64,000 nt of DNA, taken from contig NW_027395277.1 in NCBI RefSeq assembly GCF_027580225.2, forward strand, positions 1,240,001 through 1,304,000, given 5' to 3'. Source of the DNA: Misgurnus anguillicaudatus. Its lineage: Eukaryota > Chordata > Actinopteri > Cypriniformes > Cobitidae. Positions 32,786-62,290 of the stretch are shown here, piece by piece. A model generated the notes under the pieces. That model was not told where the DNA came from and searched no databases. It saw nothing but the letters and a program-made list of their open reading frames with translations. Position numbers and translations under genes: made by a program. Positions within the stretch are counted from its first letter, which is position 1. Each line of letters opens with the position of its first letter.

Positions 32786-33890
32786 GGTATATATTAGTAT
32801 CTGTACCCAAATAGTACAAATCATGACCTTTTAAACCCTCATAAAACCCAATTTTTTGCGGGGGTAAAAATGAACCCAGAGATTAAAAGAGTGATAACAA
32901 AAAATATATACATTTTGATATAAATGATACAAATAATATATCATTTTTTGTTTACTCCCTATCTATTCCTCCTATCATTGGTAGTGGTTGAGGAGATTCC
33001 CCCATTCACATGTTAAGCGGTTTGAGTGCTGCAGAAAAGCGCTATATATATGTAACGAATTATAATTAAATGAATTATTATACATTAATGCTGTGTTTTG
33101 GGAGATATAATGTACTTTTGTAAATTATAAAATACAAAATAAAAGGATTTTTTTGCATTTCCTATTCATTTTCAATTGGGGTTCTTTTTACCCCCAAAGG
33201 GACTATTTAAGTAACATTTTTATGCCTCTTTAGAACGACCGAATCAAGCCCAGGTTTTTTTTTATATGAATCTTGACAGATTGTCTGGAAAAGTCACAAA
33301 ATCTTATTCCACTGAGATGAAGGGAAACATGTTTTTGAACTAAAGAAAAGTGGCTTGGGGTAAGATTGACCCCAAGGGTCTTATTAGGGCTAAAGGGTAC
33401 CATCCCAGTGACATGTTTTGTGGGAATCAAGCATGCGTCATCCGTCAAGCTGTTGTAGTAACAGATCACCCTGTGCCATGTGTGTTTGTGTGTATCAGAT
33501 CACAGATGGCTGATGCCACCCGTACAGCTGTTGTCGGATGACCACGTGTATTTTTAATGAGATTGGTTTGGGCCGGACAGGGCAGTTATAGGACAGCAGG
33601 AGGGAATTACGGGTAAATGGCCGGGTGTGATACTATTCAATGATACACACCAATATTGAACACCAACAGCTAAGGCTTTGTACAGACTTGAATGAGGTGC
33701 TTGCCAGCCTGTGCGCATGCACAGAGTTTAGCTTAAGAAGCCAATGGTAATGTTGATGTCAGGCTTAATTGTTGGTCAGAAATATGTGGTTTATTTACAT
33801 TATTTTAGAAATATCTGTCTTTTTCTATTCATGTACAGTAGATGGTTTAGGGATGAGTGGGGCACAAACTAATGCAGGGTTAATTGTAAC
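32786..33890. other. Intergenic DNA with weak repeat traces
   Basis: Two GGGGTAAAAATGAACCC / GGTTCTTTTTACCCCC blocks near 32860 and 33180 are inverted and may be a decayed MITE. GAGGTGCTTGCCAGCCTGT near 33694 recurs near 35812. No gene seen. Confidence 0.4.
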
Positions 33891-34655
33891 TGGGTGATTC
33901 TCATGAAATCCAGATTTTTTTAAAAGCCCTTGAAGCCAATTTTTTTGCACATATAAGATTAATGTCCTGAACTTACTATAAACATTATTTTTAAGAGGAT
34001 TTAAAAAATATTTCCTATAGAATTATTTACATTTTTTAGATTGTCATTATCAAAAATAATCATTACCGCAACATGATATTACATTAAATATATGCATTTA
34101 CAAACTCATGTTTCGGTAATGAGAACTAAAAAGTTGTCTTGGTACTATGACAAACATTTCAACTTTTATCTGGAGAGAAAAAATAAGAACTGCTTACCTG
34201 GTAGCCATCTTGAGTGTCACAGTCAATTATGTCCCTTCCAACAATGTTTTTTGAAATGTTAGTTCCTTGAGGGCTTAAACAATGATTGAAAATTGTTGCG
34301 GAGGATGAGAAAATCGGTCTTGGACACATTTATATTCCTTATTATTGTCTCTACATTTACCAATGATCACCAAATATCACATGTTTCTTTACTGTAAATG
34401 TTGATAGTATAACATGCACTGAAGCTTTTTATTTTTAGATTTTTTATTATAAATATTTCCATTTCAACCCAAATCCAGTCATGGAGACGTTGCGGTAATG
34501 AAAAATTTCCCCTTAAATGTGGAAAAACAACAAAATTGGTTTGTATGATGTCATTTGAAATCATGTGCAAAATAGTACATCTCTTACTTTGCATTTACTT
34601 TTTTTATCAAAATGTTTCATGACACCTCATAAGTCTAATTCGTGAGAATCACCCG
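33891..34655 (-). mobile_element. GTGATTCTCAC repeat, copy C
   Basis: Ends TGGGTGATTCTCATGAAATC and CGTGAGAATCACCCGG. On the - strand the ATG-GCT-ACC-AG/GTAAG block sits at 34208 downward. Very similar to copies A and D. Confidence 0.85.
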
Positions 34656-36165
34656 GCTACTTTACATATTTATACAAGGCTGAGCAATCTGTGCTTTTGG
34701 CCTTTTCCTCTTATTGTCAGAAGATCTCCTGTGAATTTGTGAAATGTTTTGATGTGTTTTGGTTAAGATATTGAACAAAGAGTGTTTTGGAGGCATAAAA
34801 GTAAATTTCTTGATCTTATATTTTTTTTCGATTTCTGAGTTGGATGTGTAAGTCACCAAATCCAACCCTATATTATTTTAATCACTGTCTTGTTACCTAA
34901 AACATAACAGCATTTTAAAACATCAGCAACTCCTAGTAACTGATAGCTGGGATTAAAAAATATTTTTACACAGCGGGGTTAGTTGTCACATTTGCACTCC
35001 TGTCACTTTCTGTGTAATTCTATGATAACGGTAGATCCCACAAACAAAGATTAAGTGTTCATTTGTAGCAGATATCTGTGTGTTGTTTGTGTAAAAAAAT
35101 TATTAATCTAACTTGAATATTTTTTGAACGATGAAGCCAAAAATCATAACTTTGTGCCCCGCTCTCCTGCAAAACTGCCCAAACATGACCACCTAGCGGT
35201 CGACTTCTCTAAAGGGGAAAAAAAACCTTGCAATAAAAGAAACAATATCAGTTCGAATCATTCTGGTACAGTAACCGTCGTTTAATCCATCACATCTCCA
35301 GCTGTCATCACAATTCATCTTTACAACCTCACACGGCTCTCACCAGGGTCACGGCACGCTCCAGCATCATCCTGACTCATACCTGACACTTTCATTCACA
35401 ACAATACTGTAATTACAGCAGTCTATCAGGGTTCAGTAGAGTAATTGTGATTTATAATTTATTATTGTATCATCCGAATGCTCTGTAGTCACCTACAGAA
35501 ACAAATGTATTCAATAACCTGAGAGGAATGAAAGAGACGCACATCATCATGATTCCCTCATTAAAGACAATCTGAGACATCAATCAAATTACAGCAGACA
35601 TCAAAGGGTTAAAAGTATATGGCTGTGATTGATGGCAGAGTTAATGCAAAGATAATAGCAAGATTGAGCACTGCTATATATATGAATAGGGGACAATGCA
35701 ATGCTCAATATGGCTGCTTTGGCGACAGAAGTTCCGCCTTCCAGTTAAAATGACCAATCAATAAAGACTAATGATTAACTGTGGGAGGGGCTCTGTACAG
35801 AATTATGTATGTGAGGTGCTTGCCAGCCTGTTTATGCACAGTAGCTGAAATGACCTCGATAAAAAGTGTTTTTAGAGTAGTTTGAGCTTTCGAAATACAG
35901 CTGATGTCAGGTTTAATTGTGATTTTAGCATGCGATTTTTTTCTGTTTATCTCATTTAAGAAAATGGGACTTTAGACTAGTATGACTCAAATAACAATGC
36001 AAATATGACCGCCTGGTGGTGCGACTTCCCTTAAAAGAATTTAAATAAAGTCAATGTGTTTAAAAAAGATAAAGTGAAAAACTGGAAAGCACGCTTTAGA
36101 TAAAAGCATCGGCTAAATGTGAATGTTATTTAACACAAAGGTTTATTTCACATCTTTAAAAATAT
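34656..36165. other. Intergenic DNA, no gene found
   Basis: AT-rich, with a SINE-tail fragment (TTTAGATAAAAGCATCGGC) near 36093 and a repeat shared with about 33690. Nothing else could be supported. Confidence 0.45.
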
Positions 36166-36275
36166 ATTTTAGTGCTGTCAAAAGATTAACTGCGATTAAT
36201 CGCATACAAATTAAACGTTTTTTGCATAATTTATGTGTGTGCACTATGTGTAATTATTTTATATATATTATATAT

Positions 36276-36378
<103 letters not shown>

Positions 36379-36803
36379 GATATAATTAATATTATATATA
36401 AAAAATATATAAATATTTTTTTTTCTTAAATGTATACATGTGTGTGTGTGTTCATATATACATTGCAGACACAAATATATTATGCAAACACAAACTTTTA
36501 TTCTGTATGCGATTAATCTTTTGACAGCCCTAATATTTATATATATAAGATTAAAGTATAAGATTAAAATGTATTCTTATGTATAAAATATAAAATGATA
36601 AGTATATTTTTGGAGCTGAAAATATATTTAATTGTAACCTTTATGTTTACAAGTTTATTACACAAATTTTTCTTTCAATGCAATGTGAACAGAAATGCTT
36701 TTAAAGATATTTATTTTTTAAATACATTTCATAAAATGTTCAAAAATATTTGTTGAAAAATATATTTTTGTTAATATATTTCAAAATATACTTTTGCCAA
36801 TTT

Positions 36804-36903
<100 letters not shown>

Positions 36904-37189
36904 CACAAACTTTTATTTTGTATGCGATTAATCGTGATTAATCTTTTGACAGTCCTAATATTTAAATATATTATGATATATTTTATATTATAAATATAAA
37001 TAAAATATATACCTAAATAAAAATTTTCTTAGATTCATACATGTATGTTTGTATTTAAATATACATCATATATACACAAAGTACACACACATGTATATTA
37101 TGCAAACACAAACTTTAATTTTGTATGTAATTAATCGCGAATAATCTTTTGACAGCCCTAATATAAATATATATTTTAAATATATGCTA

Positions 37190-37680
37190 AATTCATTTTG
37201 TAGAAAGTAAAGCTTAATGAAATATATTTTTGAATTTGAAAATAGATTTAGTTTTAACCTTCATATATGAGAATATATTTCAAAATGTATTTTAGGGGCA
37301 ACAAATATATTTCTTATTTTACAACCCATATGGCCAAAAATATATTTTTTCCTGGCCAAAATAGATACGTTTGTATAAAATGTATAAAGTATAAGTGTAA
37401 AATTCATACGTATGTATAAAATATAACTATAAGTATATTTTTGCAGCTGAAAATATATTTAATTTTAACCTTTTCAAACCTGTTATGTTTACAAGTTTGT
37501 AACACAGATTTTTCTTTCAATGGGATGTGAATATAAATGCTTTAAAATATATTTATTTTTAAAATATATTTCATAAAATGGCCAAAAAATATATTGTTGA
37601 AAATTTTATTTTTGTAAATATATTTCAAAATATATTTTATTTTATTGCATATATTTATTTATAATATATTTTTATTGAAG
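37190..37680. repeat. AT-rich dispersed repeat, second copy
   Basis: It matches 12240-12660 (AACCTTTTCAAACCTGTTATG and TTTACAACCCATA). No coding sequence. Confidence 0.55.
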
Positions 37681-38073
37681 TATGGAGTATCGAATTTCAT
37701 AAAAGTTCACACCAGGCCTGATGACATTACGAGATGAATAAAGGATAATAAAGGGTGTGCGTGGGTGATTTTGGTAACCGAGCAGTTGGCTAAAATCATG
37801 ATGTTATTTACTCTTGTCATAAACTATTAAAGCCTGTGTTTAATCTCAGACACGTAATCTTTCCTTCCTCATTGATTTATTAATGATCACATCAATATCA
37901 AACGCTCTTCATCTGTGTGCACCACCAATTAAGGAAGTGAACGCCGTTTAACTTTATTAGCACGAGCGCACACGTGAGGTCATCAGATCGAGTGGAGGAA
38001 ACGCTAATGAGAAAAGTAAATAATACAGCCAATAAAACTCTGTTTGACATCTCCAGATCGATGATTTTAGGGG

Positions 38074-38082
38074 TACATAAAG
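38074..38082 (+). promoter_or_regulatory. Possible TATA-like element of the secretin-like gene
   Basis: TACATAAAG lies about 115 bases before the start codon, in reasonable position for a TATA-type promoter with a short 5' UTR. AT-rich matches occur often by chance, so this is weak evidence. Confidence 0.25.
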
Positions 38083-38193
38083 CCTGCGAATTTTAGAAAC
38101 GCTAAACGACTGCTGGGTCCTAACTGGAGCATCAAAATTTTTTCTTGTCTTTCTCCACTAAACGTTTGGTTTTTGTCTTTGTAAGGTGTTGAA

Positions 38194-38279
38194 ATGTCTT
38201 TTCTCACTAGTCTGATGAAGGCGTCCATCCTTGCCATCTTCGTCCTGCAGTGCGCAACCGGTCTTCCAGTTCTGGACGG
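38194..38279 (+). CDS. secretin-like gene exon 1 (signal peptide)
   Basis: ATG opens M-S-F-L-T-S-L-M-K-A-S with a hydrophobic core, reaching L-P-V-L-D plus two bases of a Gly codon. The donor GG/gtcaga is non-ideal. Reading on without splicing gives a stop within 18 codons. Confidence 0.6.
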
Positions 38280-41200
38280 GTCAGATCAACTTCCTTTAAC
38301 TTCTACAGAGAAGCATCTCTCATCTTATTGACGTCTAGAAATGTAACCCTGTCTAGGAAATCCAGCTTGAAGGCTCATAATCTAATGATGAGATGAGGAG
38401 CATGAAAGTTTGATTTATTTCATTGATCTTTGACATGATCTTACTCAGTCAATATTAAAGACATCAAAGTTATATTTACACAGATTGTTCTTCATGTAGG
38501 ATGATTTGATGTAAAAAAAAAAAGATTTTCAGCTGGGGTTTCACAGACTAGGTCACAATAAGAGGAAAGTTTATATAGCTTAGTTCAAACTTACAGGTGT
38601 TTCTGTAGCTCAACTTATTGTATAAAATTGTATAGCAATGCAAAAGGTGATGGGTTCGATCCCAGTAAAAACACATTCAGCTTGTGATGCACTGTTAGTC
38701 GCTTTGGATAAAAGCGAAATGCATAAATCTGAACTCTTGATGATTCCTATATTGCATGTCATTATTATTTCGTTCTTTGCTTTTACGTTTTATCTCTGGA
38801 TGTCGTAAAACAACACATTCAAAGACATTTGTGTTAATAAAAGTGTGCTGCATGCTTAGTCTGTCTCTAACAGTGGATGAATTAAACATTGACTTCTTAT
38901 TAACTTCTTTCTTTTTGTTACATCTATCATCATAGATATCTGGATGAGGAAGAAAGCGTCGTCGGATCGGACAGCTTTTTACCCAAAGAGATGTTTCCCA
39001 GGGATGACGCTGATATGACTGTTGACTTAAGAAGCGGGTACGTCTTAAAATCTTTCACTGTTGTACCGGTAAAAGGTGAAATTTGGATCTACTTATACAA
39101 ATTACTTGCACTTAAAAGTTTAATTTTTTAGGCGTTACCAATTAAAGTTAATCCAACTTTATTTTTACAGTGTAGTGAATCTATAAGTTATTTTGTGTCT
39201 TACTGTCCTCTTGTGGACAATGCGAGTGTTATTTTAGTTTTGTAAATAAATTTTATTGGTAACACTTTACAAATAAGGTTCATTAGTTAACATTAGTTAA
39301 TGTAATAAGTAACATGAACAAAGCATGAGCAATACATTTGTTACAGTATTTATTCATCTTTGATAATGTTAGTTAATAGAAATAAAGCTTTTAATTGTTT
39401 GTTCAAAGTGCATTAACTAATGTTATTAAGATTTTCATAAAGTAATTGTTGAAATTAACATTAACAAATTAATAAATGCTGTTTAAGTGCAGTTCCTTAT
39501 TAGTTCATGTTAACTAATGTACTGACTAATGTTAACTAATGAACCTTATTGTAAAGTGTTACCATTGTATTCTTTTGAGCAAGATCTTTGTAATATCTTC
39601 TACATCGGCTTTTAAAGCAAAATGTACCTTATTTTTTAGAGAAAACCATATATGAAGAGTTTGGTTCCAAAACGCAATAAATCCATTTTGACTAATTTTG
39701 GGGGATAAAAAGTTTTCTATACCAAGAAAGTGACAAGATGAAAAACAATATTTTCTGTTACAAACTTTCACATACAGGGCTCCACTTTCGCATTTTGCCA
39801 CCAAAATTTGAGAGTGTGCCACTGAATTTTACATCCAGTTGCACATGTGCAACCAGTAAATTTGACCTTTTTTGTGATGTGACACTGAATTTGAAAACAG
39901 CACATTGTACTTTCTGCATCTATCATTAAAGTATTTATAAGAAATACAGCGGAAATGAGTAGAAATGTGAATATAAGCATGTTGATTTACATTGTGTGCC
40001 CCTAAATTTTCTGGTTGCGCCCCTAAAATTTTCAGTTGGGGGCAACCGTGCTCCTAGTGAAAAAAGTTAGTCTGGAGCCCTGACATAGCACCTTTAGGTT
40101 ATAAAAACATAGAAAATTCTAATCCCTAATTTGATTTTCAAAGATTTATTATAAAAAATATTTTTTTCAAAATGCTTTAAATCTATTGAATCAATATATA
40201 AATGTGCATTCATCTTTGCCATGTTATATTCATTTAGTTGACTAGTGGTATACACTGATTTAAATGAACATTAATGTCATTAATCAAAACACTTACTTTG
40301 TCATATTAAGAACACTGTCATTGCTGCTGTCATCCTTGAGACGTCGTCGCTGGAGTTTTTGACAGTGATCAGCTGTAAAATGTTTTGGTCATGCTCGATT
40401 TTCATTGACTTCGAGTAAAATAATGGAAAGTTTTTCATAAGATCCTCTGGGGTCAATGTGTTAGCAAGACAGAAGCTTGATGCTGTCGGGAGAACAAGCA
40501 ACAGACGCCATTTTTCTGTCGCCCGAGTGCCTCTCACGTAAATGATTAGATGTCGACGGCTTACATTTCTTTCCCGTCACAGAAAACCACCACAGGTTTA
40601 TCAATGCCATCAAAGTATTATTTTGTTTTTGTTTGTTTGTTGATCACGAAGTACAAAGTAGATGAGGAAAACTCAAATTCCGTGTGTATTCAACGCGCAC
40701 CATTATCATTTACAATGCGTGGAATGGTGCGCTGTGATTGGTTGAGCGGATTTATTGCATTCTGCAGAGAAAGAGGACTGGCGTTTATTGCGTTTTGGGA
40801 AAAAAGGGAGAAAAGATGACAGAATAACACGGCGGATATTGTATTTTGCGTAAAATTAAGAATTTACTTTTTAATGCTAACCTGATACAATACTGATTTT
40901 GGTGGTAACTCATTTTTTTAATAGTGGACCAATCGGAAACCAAATGTTCTTTGAGGACTCATGAAATAAGCAAACACATAAAGATGTATTGGTTTTAGGG
41001 TTATCAACTTTATAGGCAGGCATACATTTCCTGACTTAGTTTGAAAAATGCTCCTGTATAGCTCGGTGGTAAAGCATTGCATTAGCAGTGTAAAAGGTTA
41101 TTGGTTTGAACCCAGAAACATTAAAATGTCTGCCAAATGCATGACTGTAAATGCTCAAACTCGTTTCTTACTTCAGTTCCAGGAGATCTTGGCTTCAGAC

Positions 41201-41468
41201 GAGACAGCTGGGCGACATCGAGTTCACAAACAGATATGCTGAACTTCTCAAATCCAAAGCTAAGATCACCTCCATGTGTTCATTCCTGAAACGAATGCAG
41301 AACAGCAAGAAAAGGTAAATATGAAATAAACATTAAAGTTGTAAATACAGACAATAACAGAGTTTACTTATCATGAATGCTTGGTGTTTTTACAGTGATG
41401 TCAATGGAGATACAGAGAGACTCATGTTCCTGATGAAACAGTATTCGTGTCCAAACATGTATCAATAA
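38194..41468 (+). CDS. Candidate divergent secretin-like prohormone, four exons, 130 aa
   Basis: The coding sequence joins 38194-38279, 38936-39037, 41183-41314 and 41396-41468. All three introns are phase 2 and the stop is TAA. Residues 1-23 look like a signal peptide (hydrophobic I-L-A-I-F-V-L, then C-A-T-G). Residues 30-63 are acidic, like a propeptide. After Arg70 comes Q-L-G-D-I-E-F-T-N-R-Y-A-E-L-L-K and so on, ending with Lys105-Lys106. Numbered as secretin/VIP this gives Asp3, Phe6, Thr7, Tyr10, Leu13 and Lys15, which fits the hormone family core. Position 1 is Leu rather than the usual His. The gene lies between drd4 and the cadherin gene, where I recall tetrapods having SCT. The tail holds one Cys (125) and the peptide one (95). 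Exon 1's donor (GG/gtcaga) is weak but is the only one in the right phase. Confidence is high for a secreted precursor and moderate for secretin orthology. Confidence 0.6.
38575..38735 (+). mobile_element. tRNA-derived SINE in intron 1 of the secretin-like gene
   Basis: It has TGTAGCTCAACTTATTG, then the B-box-like GTGATGGGTTCGATCCC and the tail GTCGCTTTGGATAAAAGCG. The A-box part is eroded. Confidence 0.72.
38936..39037 (+). CDS. secretin-like gene exon 2 (acidic propeptide)
   Basis: Acceptor catcatag is followed by Y-L-D-E-E-E-S and later F-P-R-D-D-A-D-M. The donor is GG/gtacgt. It is open only in the frame demanded by exon 1. Confidence 0.6.
39258..39563. mobile_element. MITE with GGTAACACTTTACA ends, intron 2 of the secretin-like gene
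   Basis: GGTAACACTTTACAAATAAGG and CCTTATTGTAAAGTGTTACC are inverted, with ATT at both flanks as a likely 3-bp target duplication. Same family as 11329-11651. Confidence 0.87.
39775..40082. mobile_element. hAT-like MITE with CAGGGCTCCA ends
   Basis: CAGGGCTCCACTTTCGC and GTCTGGAGCCCTG are inverted. Flanks share ACATA only, so the target duplication has decayed. Confidence 0.68.
41045..41155 (+). mobile_element. Truncated tRNA-derived SINE
   Basis: It contains TATAGCTCGGTGGTAAAGCA (A box), GGTTATTGGTTTGAACCC (B box) and a shortened tail GTCTGCCAAATGC. It ends about 28 bases before exon 3 of the secretin-like gene. Confidence 0.7.
41183..41314 (+). CDS. secretin-like gene exon 3 (hormone-like segment)
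   Basis: Acceptor cttcagttccag and donor AAAAG/gtaaat bound 132 bases. They encode R-S-W-L-Q-T-R, the D-x-x-F-T-x-x-Y-x-x-L hormone-like segment, then C-S-F-L-K-R-M-Q-N-S-K-K. The other two frames contain stops. Confidence 0.65.
41396..41468 (+). CDS. secretin-like gene exon 4 (C-terminal peptide, stop)
   Basis: Acceptor gtttttacag precedes 23 full codons ending Y-S-C-P-N-M-Y-Q and TAA. An AATAAA hexamer at 41464-41469 overlaps the stop, and another lies at 41575-41580. Confidence 0.65.
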
Positions 41469-41661
41469 AGAGTTTGCTTGCATTGCGGATTAATGACCAA
41501 AAACACAAACATGAATCAGTTTAACATCAAACATGTGTTGTATATGTTGTACGACAAACTGTTGTATATATTTTAATAAACGCTGAAACTTTTCATTTGT
41601 AGTTTTTATTGAATAACATTGTCATGCAAGAGGTTTCTTAGGTACAAATGAAACTAGAAAT

Positions 41662-41903
41662 GAAGAGTTTCGTTGCAAAACGAGATAAATCCATTTTTTT
41701 ACATTTTTGTCAAAACATGTTTATTATTATGTTATTATTTTGTTTTATGGTGCTACTTAGCTGTATTTTTTAAGTTATGAAGGTTTAAATCAAAACAAAC
41801 CAACTGCAGTTTAATTGAAATGAATTGGAATGCACAACCAAAAAACGAGATTTCTGAACAATTAAAAAAACGGTGGTTATCTCGTTTTGCAACGAAACTC
41901 TTC
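41662..41903. mobile_element. MITE with GAAGAGTTTCGTTGCAAAAC ends
   Basis: A perfect inverted repeat of 27 bases at 41662-41688 and 41877-41903. The interior is AT-rich. A diverged single end (GAAGAGTTTGGTTCCAAAACG) occurs near 39654. Confidence 0.8.
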
Positions 41904-42484
41904 AAATAAAAAGTTATAGATATAGAAACTAATTTATTACTATACTGTAATTTTTTTAGCATAAAGTAAAAACAACTTGGCTTTGCAAGTCAATTCAACC
42001 GACTAATTTAGGTTTTGAACTGTAAATAGTTGACATAAATTATAAAAAATGGCAGAAGTTGTTTAACTCAATTATTCTTGTTAAAGTTGATTTGACAAAA
42101 ATGCATTATTTTTTTTACAGTGTATGCACTCTTAAAATAATGATGCCTTTAACATTCGAAAAACATTTCTGTTTTACAAAAGGCTCTTGTATTGAAAAAT
42201 GTCCTTCAGATTAAATGTTAAAATAAATGGTTCACTGAATGGGGATTTAAGCACCTTTATTTTTAAACATGTAGAAAACTAAACTTAAATGATCCAATAC
42301 TGTAATGTGCATGACTAATATTTACAACTGATATGCGGCCAATCACAGGCTGACTAAGATATGAGGTCATCATAAACAGGTGTGGTCATGTAATTAAGCC
42401 ACTTCTCATTTATGGATGTTTAAAAATGAAGTTTAGCCATGTATAGAGACCGATCTCATGGCACTGAAAATGCTTTATTAACAT

Positions 42485-42865
42485 TAAAGATGACATATCA
42501 TGAAAATCTGACTTTTTTCATGTTTAAGTGCCATAATTGGGTCCCCAGCGCTTGTATCAACCTAGAAAATGTGAAAAAGATCAACCCAGTAACTTAGTTT
42601 TGGTAAAAAAAATTTGGCTCCCCTTGTGATGTCAGAAGGGGATAATAACGCCCCTTAATCTGCACTATCCAACCACAACACTGCCATTTAGTGCAGAAAT
42701 GAACTCATTTGCATTTAAAAGGACACACCCAAAAACGACACATTTTGCTTACATATACAAAGTGTCAATTTTAACATGTTATAATAAATTATCTATAAGA
42801 TATTTTGAGCTAAAACTTCACATATGTACGCTGGGGACACCAAAGATTTGTTTGACATCTTAAAA
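42485..42865 (+). mobile_element. Dispersed repeat with ATTGGGTCCCCAGCGCTTG block
   Basis: GACATATCATGAAAATCTGAC, GGGTCCCCAGCGCTTGTATC and CCCCTTGTGATGTCAGAAGG make a pattern I recognise as a common repeat of cypriniform genomes. Boundaries are not clear. Confidence 0.55.
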
Positions 42866-43463
42866 AGCCTTTAAGCGCTCTATCTTACCCCCAGCGCAAT
42901 ACGATGCCAAGTGCGATGCAAGTATTTCCTGCTAGTTTCAGCTGGACCCAGTTATCATTTTAAAGGTGTAGCGGAGGATTTTCTCGAATTTTAGAAAAGA
43001 ACCGCCTTCTCTACTTTCTTAAAAAATGGAATTGCGCAACACTCCTGATTGACAACTAGGAGGACCAATAGTCTTGATGATCCACCCGGAAAAAGAAAAT
43101 CCTCCGCAATACCTTTAACGTCCAGCGCCACGTCGTTTAAAGTCATCATGAAACGGAAGTAGCGCCTTTCTTATTTTCCCTGTCGTGACATATATCCAAG
43201 TGAAACGTCTACTGGAAAGAGAAAAAAGGTAGGGCGGGACTAGATCTCATTCAGCGAGAACTGATTGGATCATTCTAAGTTGGGGTATGTTGCTAATCGA
43301 TGCGATCTTTACTCGGGCCCCACCCTCACGCCATTTCTCGTGACTTAAAGTAAAGAGCGGTTGTTTCGAGGAGGGGAGTAAATCTTTGGAAAGATTATGA
43401 GAGAACATGAATTTTAGAAAAATAATGAAGCTCACAGATAAAAATACCACATTATTCCTTAAA

Positions 43464-43640
43464 GGTGGTAAGTGTGAATTTTAGCGTCATCTAGTGGGCA
43501 GATTGCGAACTGCAACCAACAGCACACCCCTTAATTTTAAAACACATATGGTGACGTTTCATTGTCTGATACAACGTAGGGACGAAACGCGGTCTCTAGA
43601 GCAGTTTGTCCATTTAGGGCTACTGTAGAAACTTGACGGC
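43464..43640 (-). mobile_element. AAAGGTGCAGT MITE fragment
   Basis: AAAGGTGGTAAGTGTGAATTT, TCATCTAGTGGGCAGATTGCG and TTGTCCATTTAGGGCTACTG match the diverged copy at 15830-16115. The rest is missing. Confidence 0.6.
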
Positions 43641-44624
43641 GACGTCCAAAAAAGGTTTTTAATTAAAAATCCATGACGACTTTATGCCCATCTGTTCGTC
43701 CATGGGCGTGCGGGTATGAAAACGAGGTGCACATTGTTGGCGCATTGCTATTTTAAAGTCAAGTGAAAATGATTGCACCATTGACCTACTAAAACCTGGT
43801 CTAAAGTCAGTGGCGTAGGGTTTTTTTTTTGTAATATGTGAGAATTTATTTCTCACATTGTGTCTTTACTTTCTATGACAAAGGACTAATCAGATATTAC
43901 ACTTTACAGTATGTATGAGCACAGATAAGATCACTATGACACTTCCAGTCAGTATTATTTTACTGTAAGATTAGAAGTTTACAAGTATAATTTACACCCA
44001 TTAATGTTGGCCGAATACTTCTAAACATTAACCAACAACACAATTAACAATACACAAAAACTGCACCCTGCAAGATTATGTCATTAGAAATTATTTTCTT
44101 TATAAACTATTGCACTTGGATTTACTTCTAGTGTTGCTTGATTCATTATTACAATATGGATAAAACGAGAAACTACTGTAAAGAAATGCAAACCAAGATT
44201 AAACAAAGCCGTTGACTGCATTGAAAACGTTTCATTCATTTGCATGTAGTGCCAAGTCACATAATTATTTCCAATCATACTTTCACTTTGTAAATCATCT
44301 TTTATGACCATAAATGTTTTTATTCTCACATATAAAGAGTTGTATTGTACAATATCCAGGACAAAATATTCTTTTAAAACCCAGTTCCTCATTCTCTTCT
44401 GGTTTATGAGATGTAAAGAGATGATCGAAACATATGTGCGGTGTCTGCGAGGCGAAAGTCCACCCGTTCTCGTCTTTATGAGCAATAAATCTGAGATAAG
44501 CCTCCGTCTCAAAGGTTCACATAGATGTCAGTTTCACACAGTACAGACTCGATGTGAACGTATAGCACAAACTAAAGGGTTCGTGTCTTTGGCGTCTTTT
44601 GGATCCATCATCTAACAAGGAGAA
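43641..44624. other. 5' flank of the cadherin gene, no feature identified
   Basis: Open stretches on both strands (44084-44615) show no recognisable domain and overlap each other. They are left uncalled. The cadherin promoter should lie near the end of this interval. Confidence 0.4.
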
Positions 44625-61915
<17,291 letters not shown>

Positions 61916-62019
61916 GTAAGACCAGACCGATATGCTTTCAACATATTATTCAAAAATGACACAATGCACAGAATTATTACAAAACATTATACAATCCAAA
62001 CGAGCGCTTTACAGGGTTG

Positions 62020-62290
62020 GGTGGCTTTGGTGCTTTTTGGCTGTCATAAAGCTTCTAAAAGGGTTCTTTGCCACATTTTGGTTTTCCAACCTTTAAAGTC
62101 AAAGGTTCCCAATAGGAGCATTTATTTCTGACCTTTTTAAAGTGTGTAAAAAAATTTCCACTAGAAATGACTTTTATGAAAGCTTTTATGGAACAATACA
62201 AGCAGACAAAGAACCTTTCTGGAATCTTCATTTATGCTTTCAGCAAACGTTTACACATTTGGCAGACAGACGCTTTTATCCAAAGATACT
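62020..62290. repeat. Decayed MITE and SINE-tail fragments
   Basis: A GGGTTCTTTGCCACATTTTGG block resembles similar AACCATTTTGGTTC sequences near 27560 and 28760. In reverse, the SINE tail (near CGCTTTTATCCAAAG) sits at about 62270. Confidence 0.45.

Noticed and set aside
41048..41242. 64-codon ORF reading through exon 3 of the secretin-like gene
   Set aside because: It starts in a SINE and uses the wrong frame of the exon. The spliced frame fits phases on both sides.
44084..44615. 142-codon (-) and 103-codon (+) overlapping ORFs upstream of the cadherin gene
   Set aside because: No recognisable domain, no splice context, and they overlap on opposite strands, so they are probably chance ORFs.
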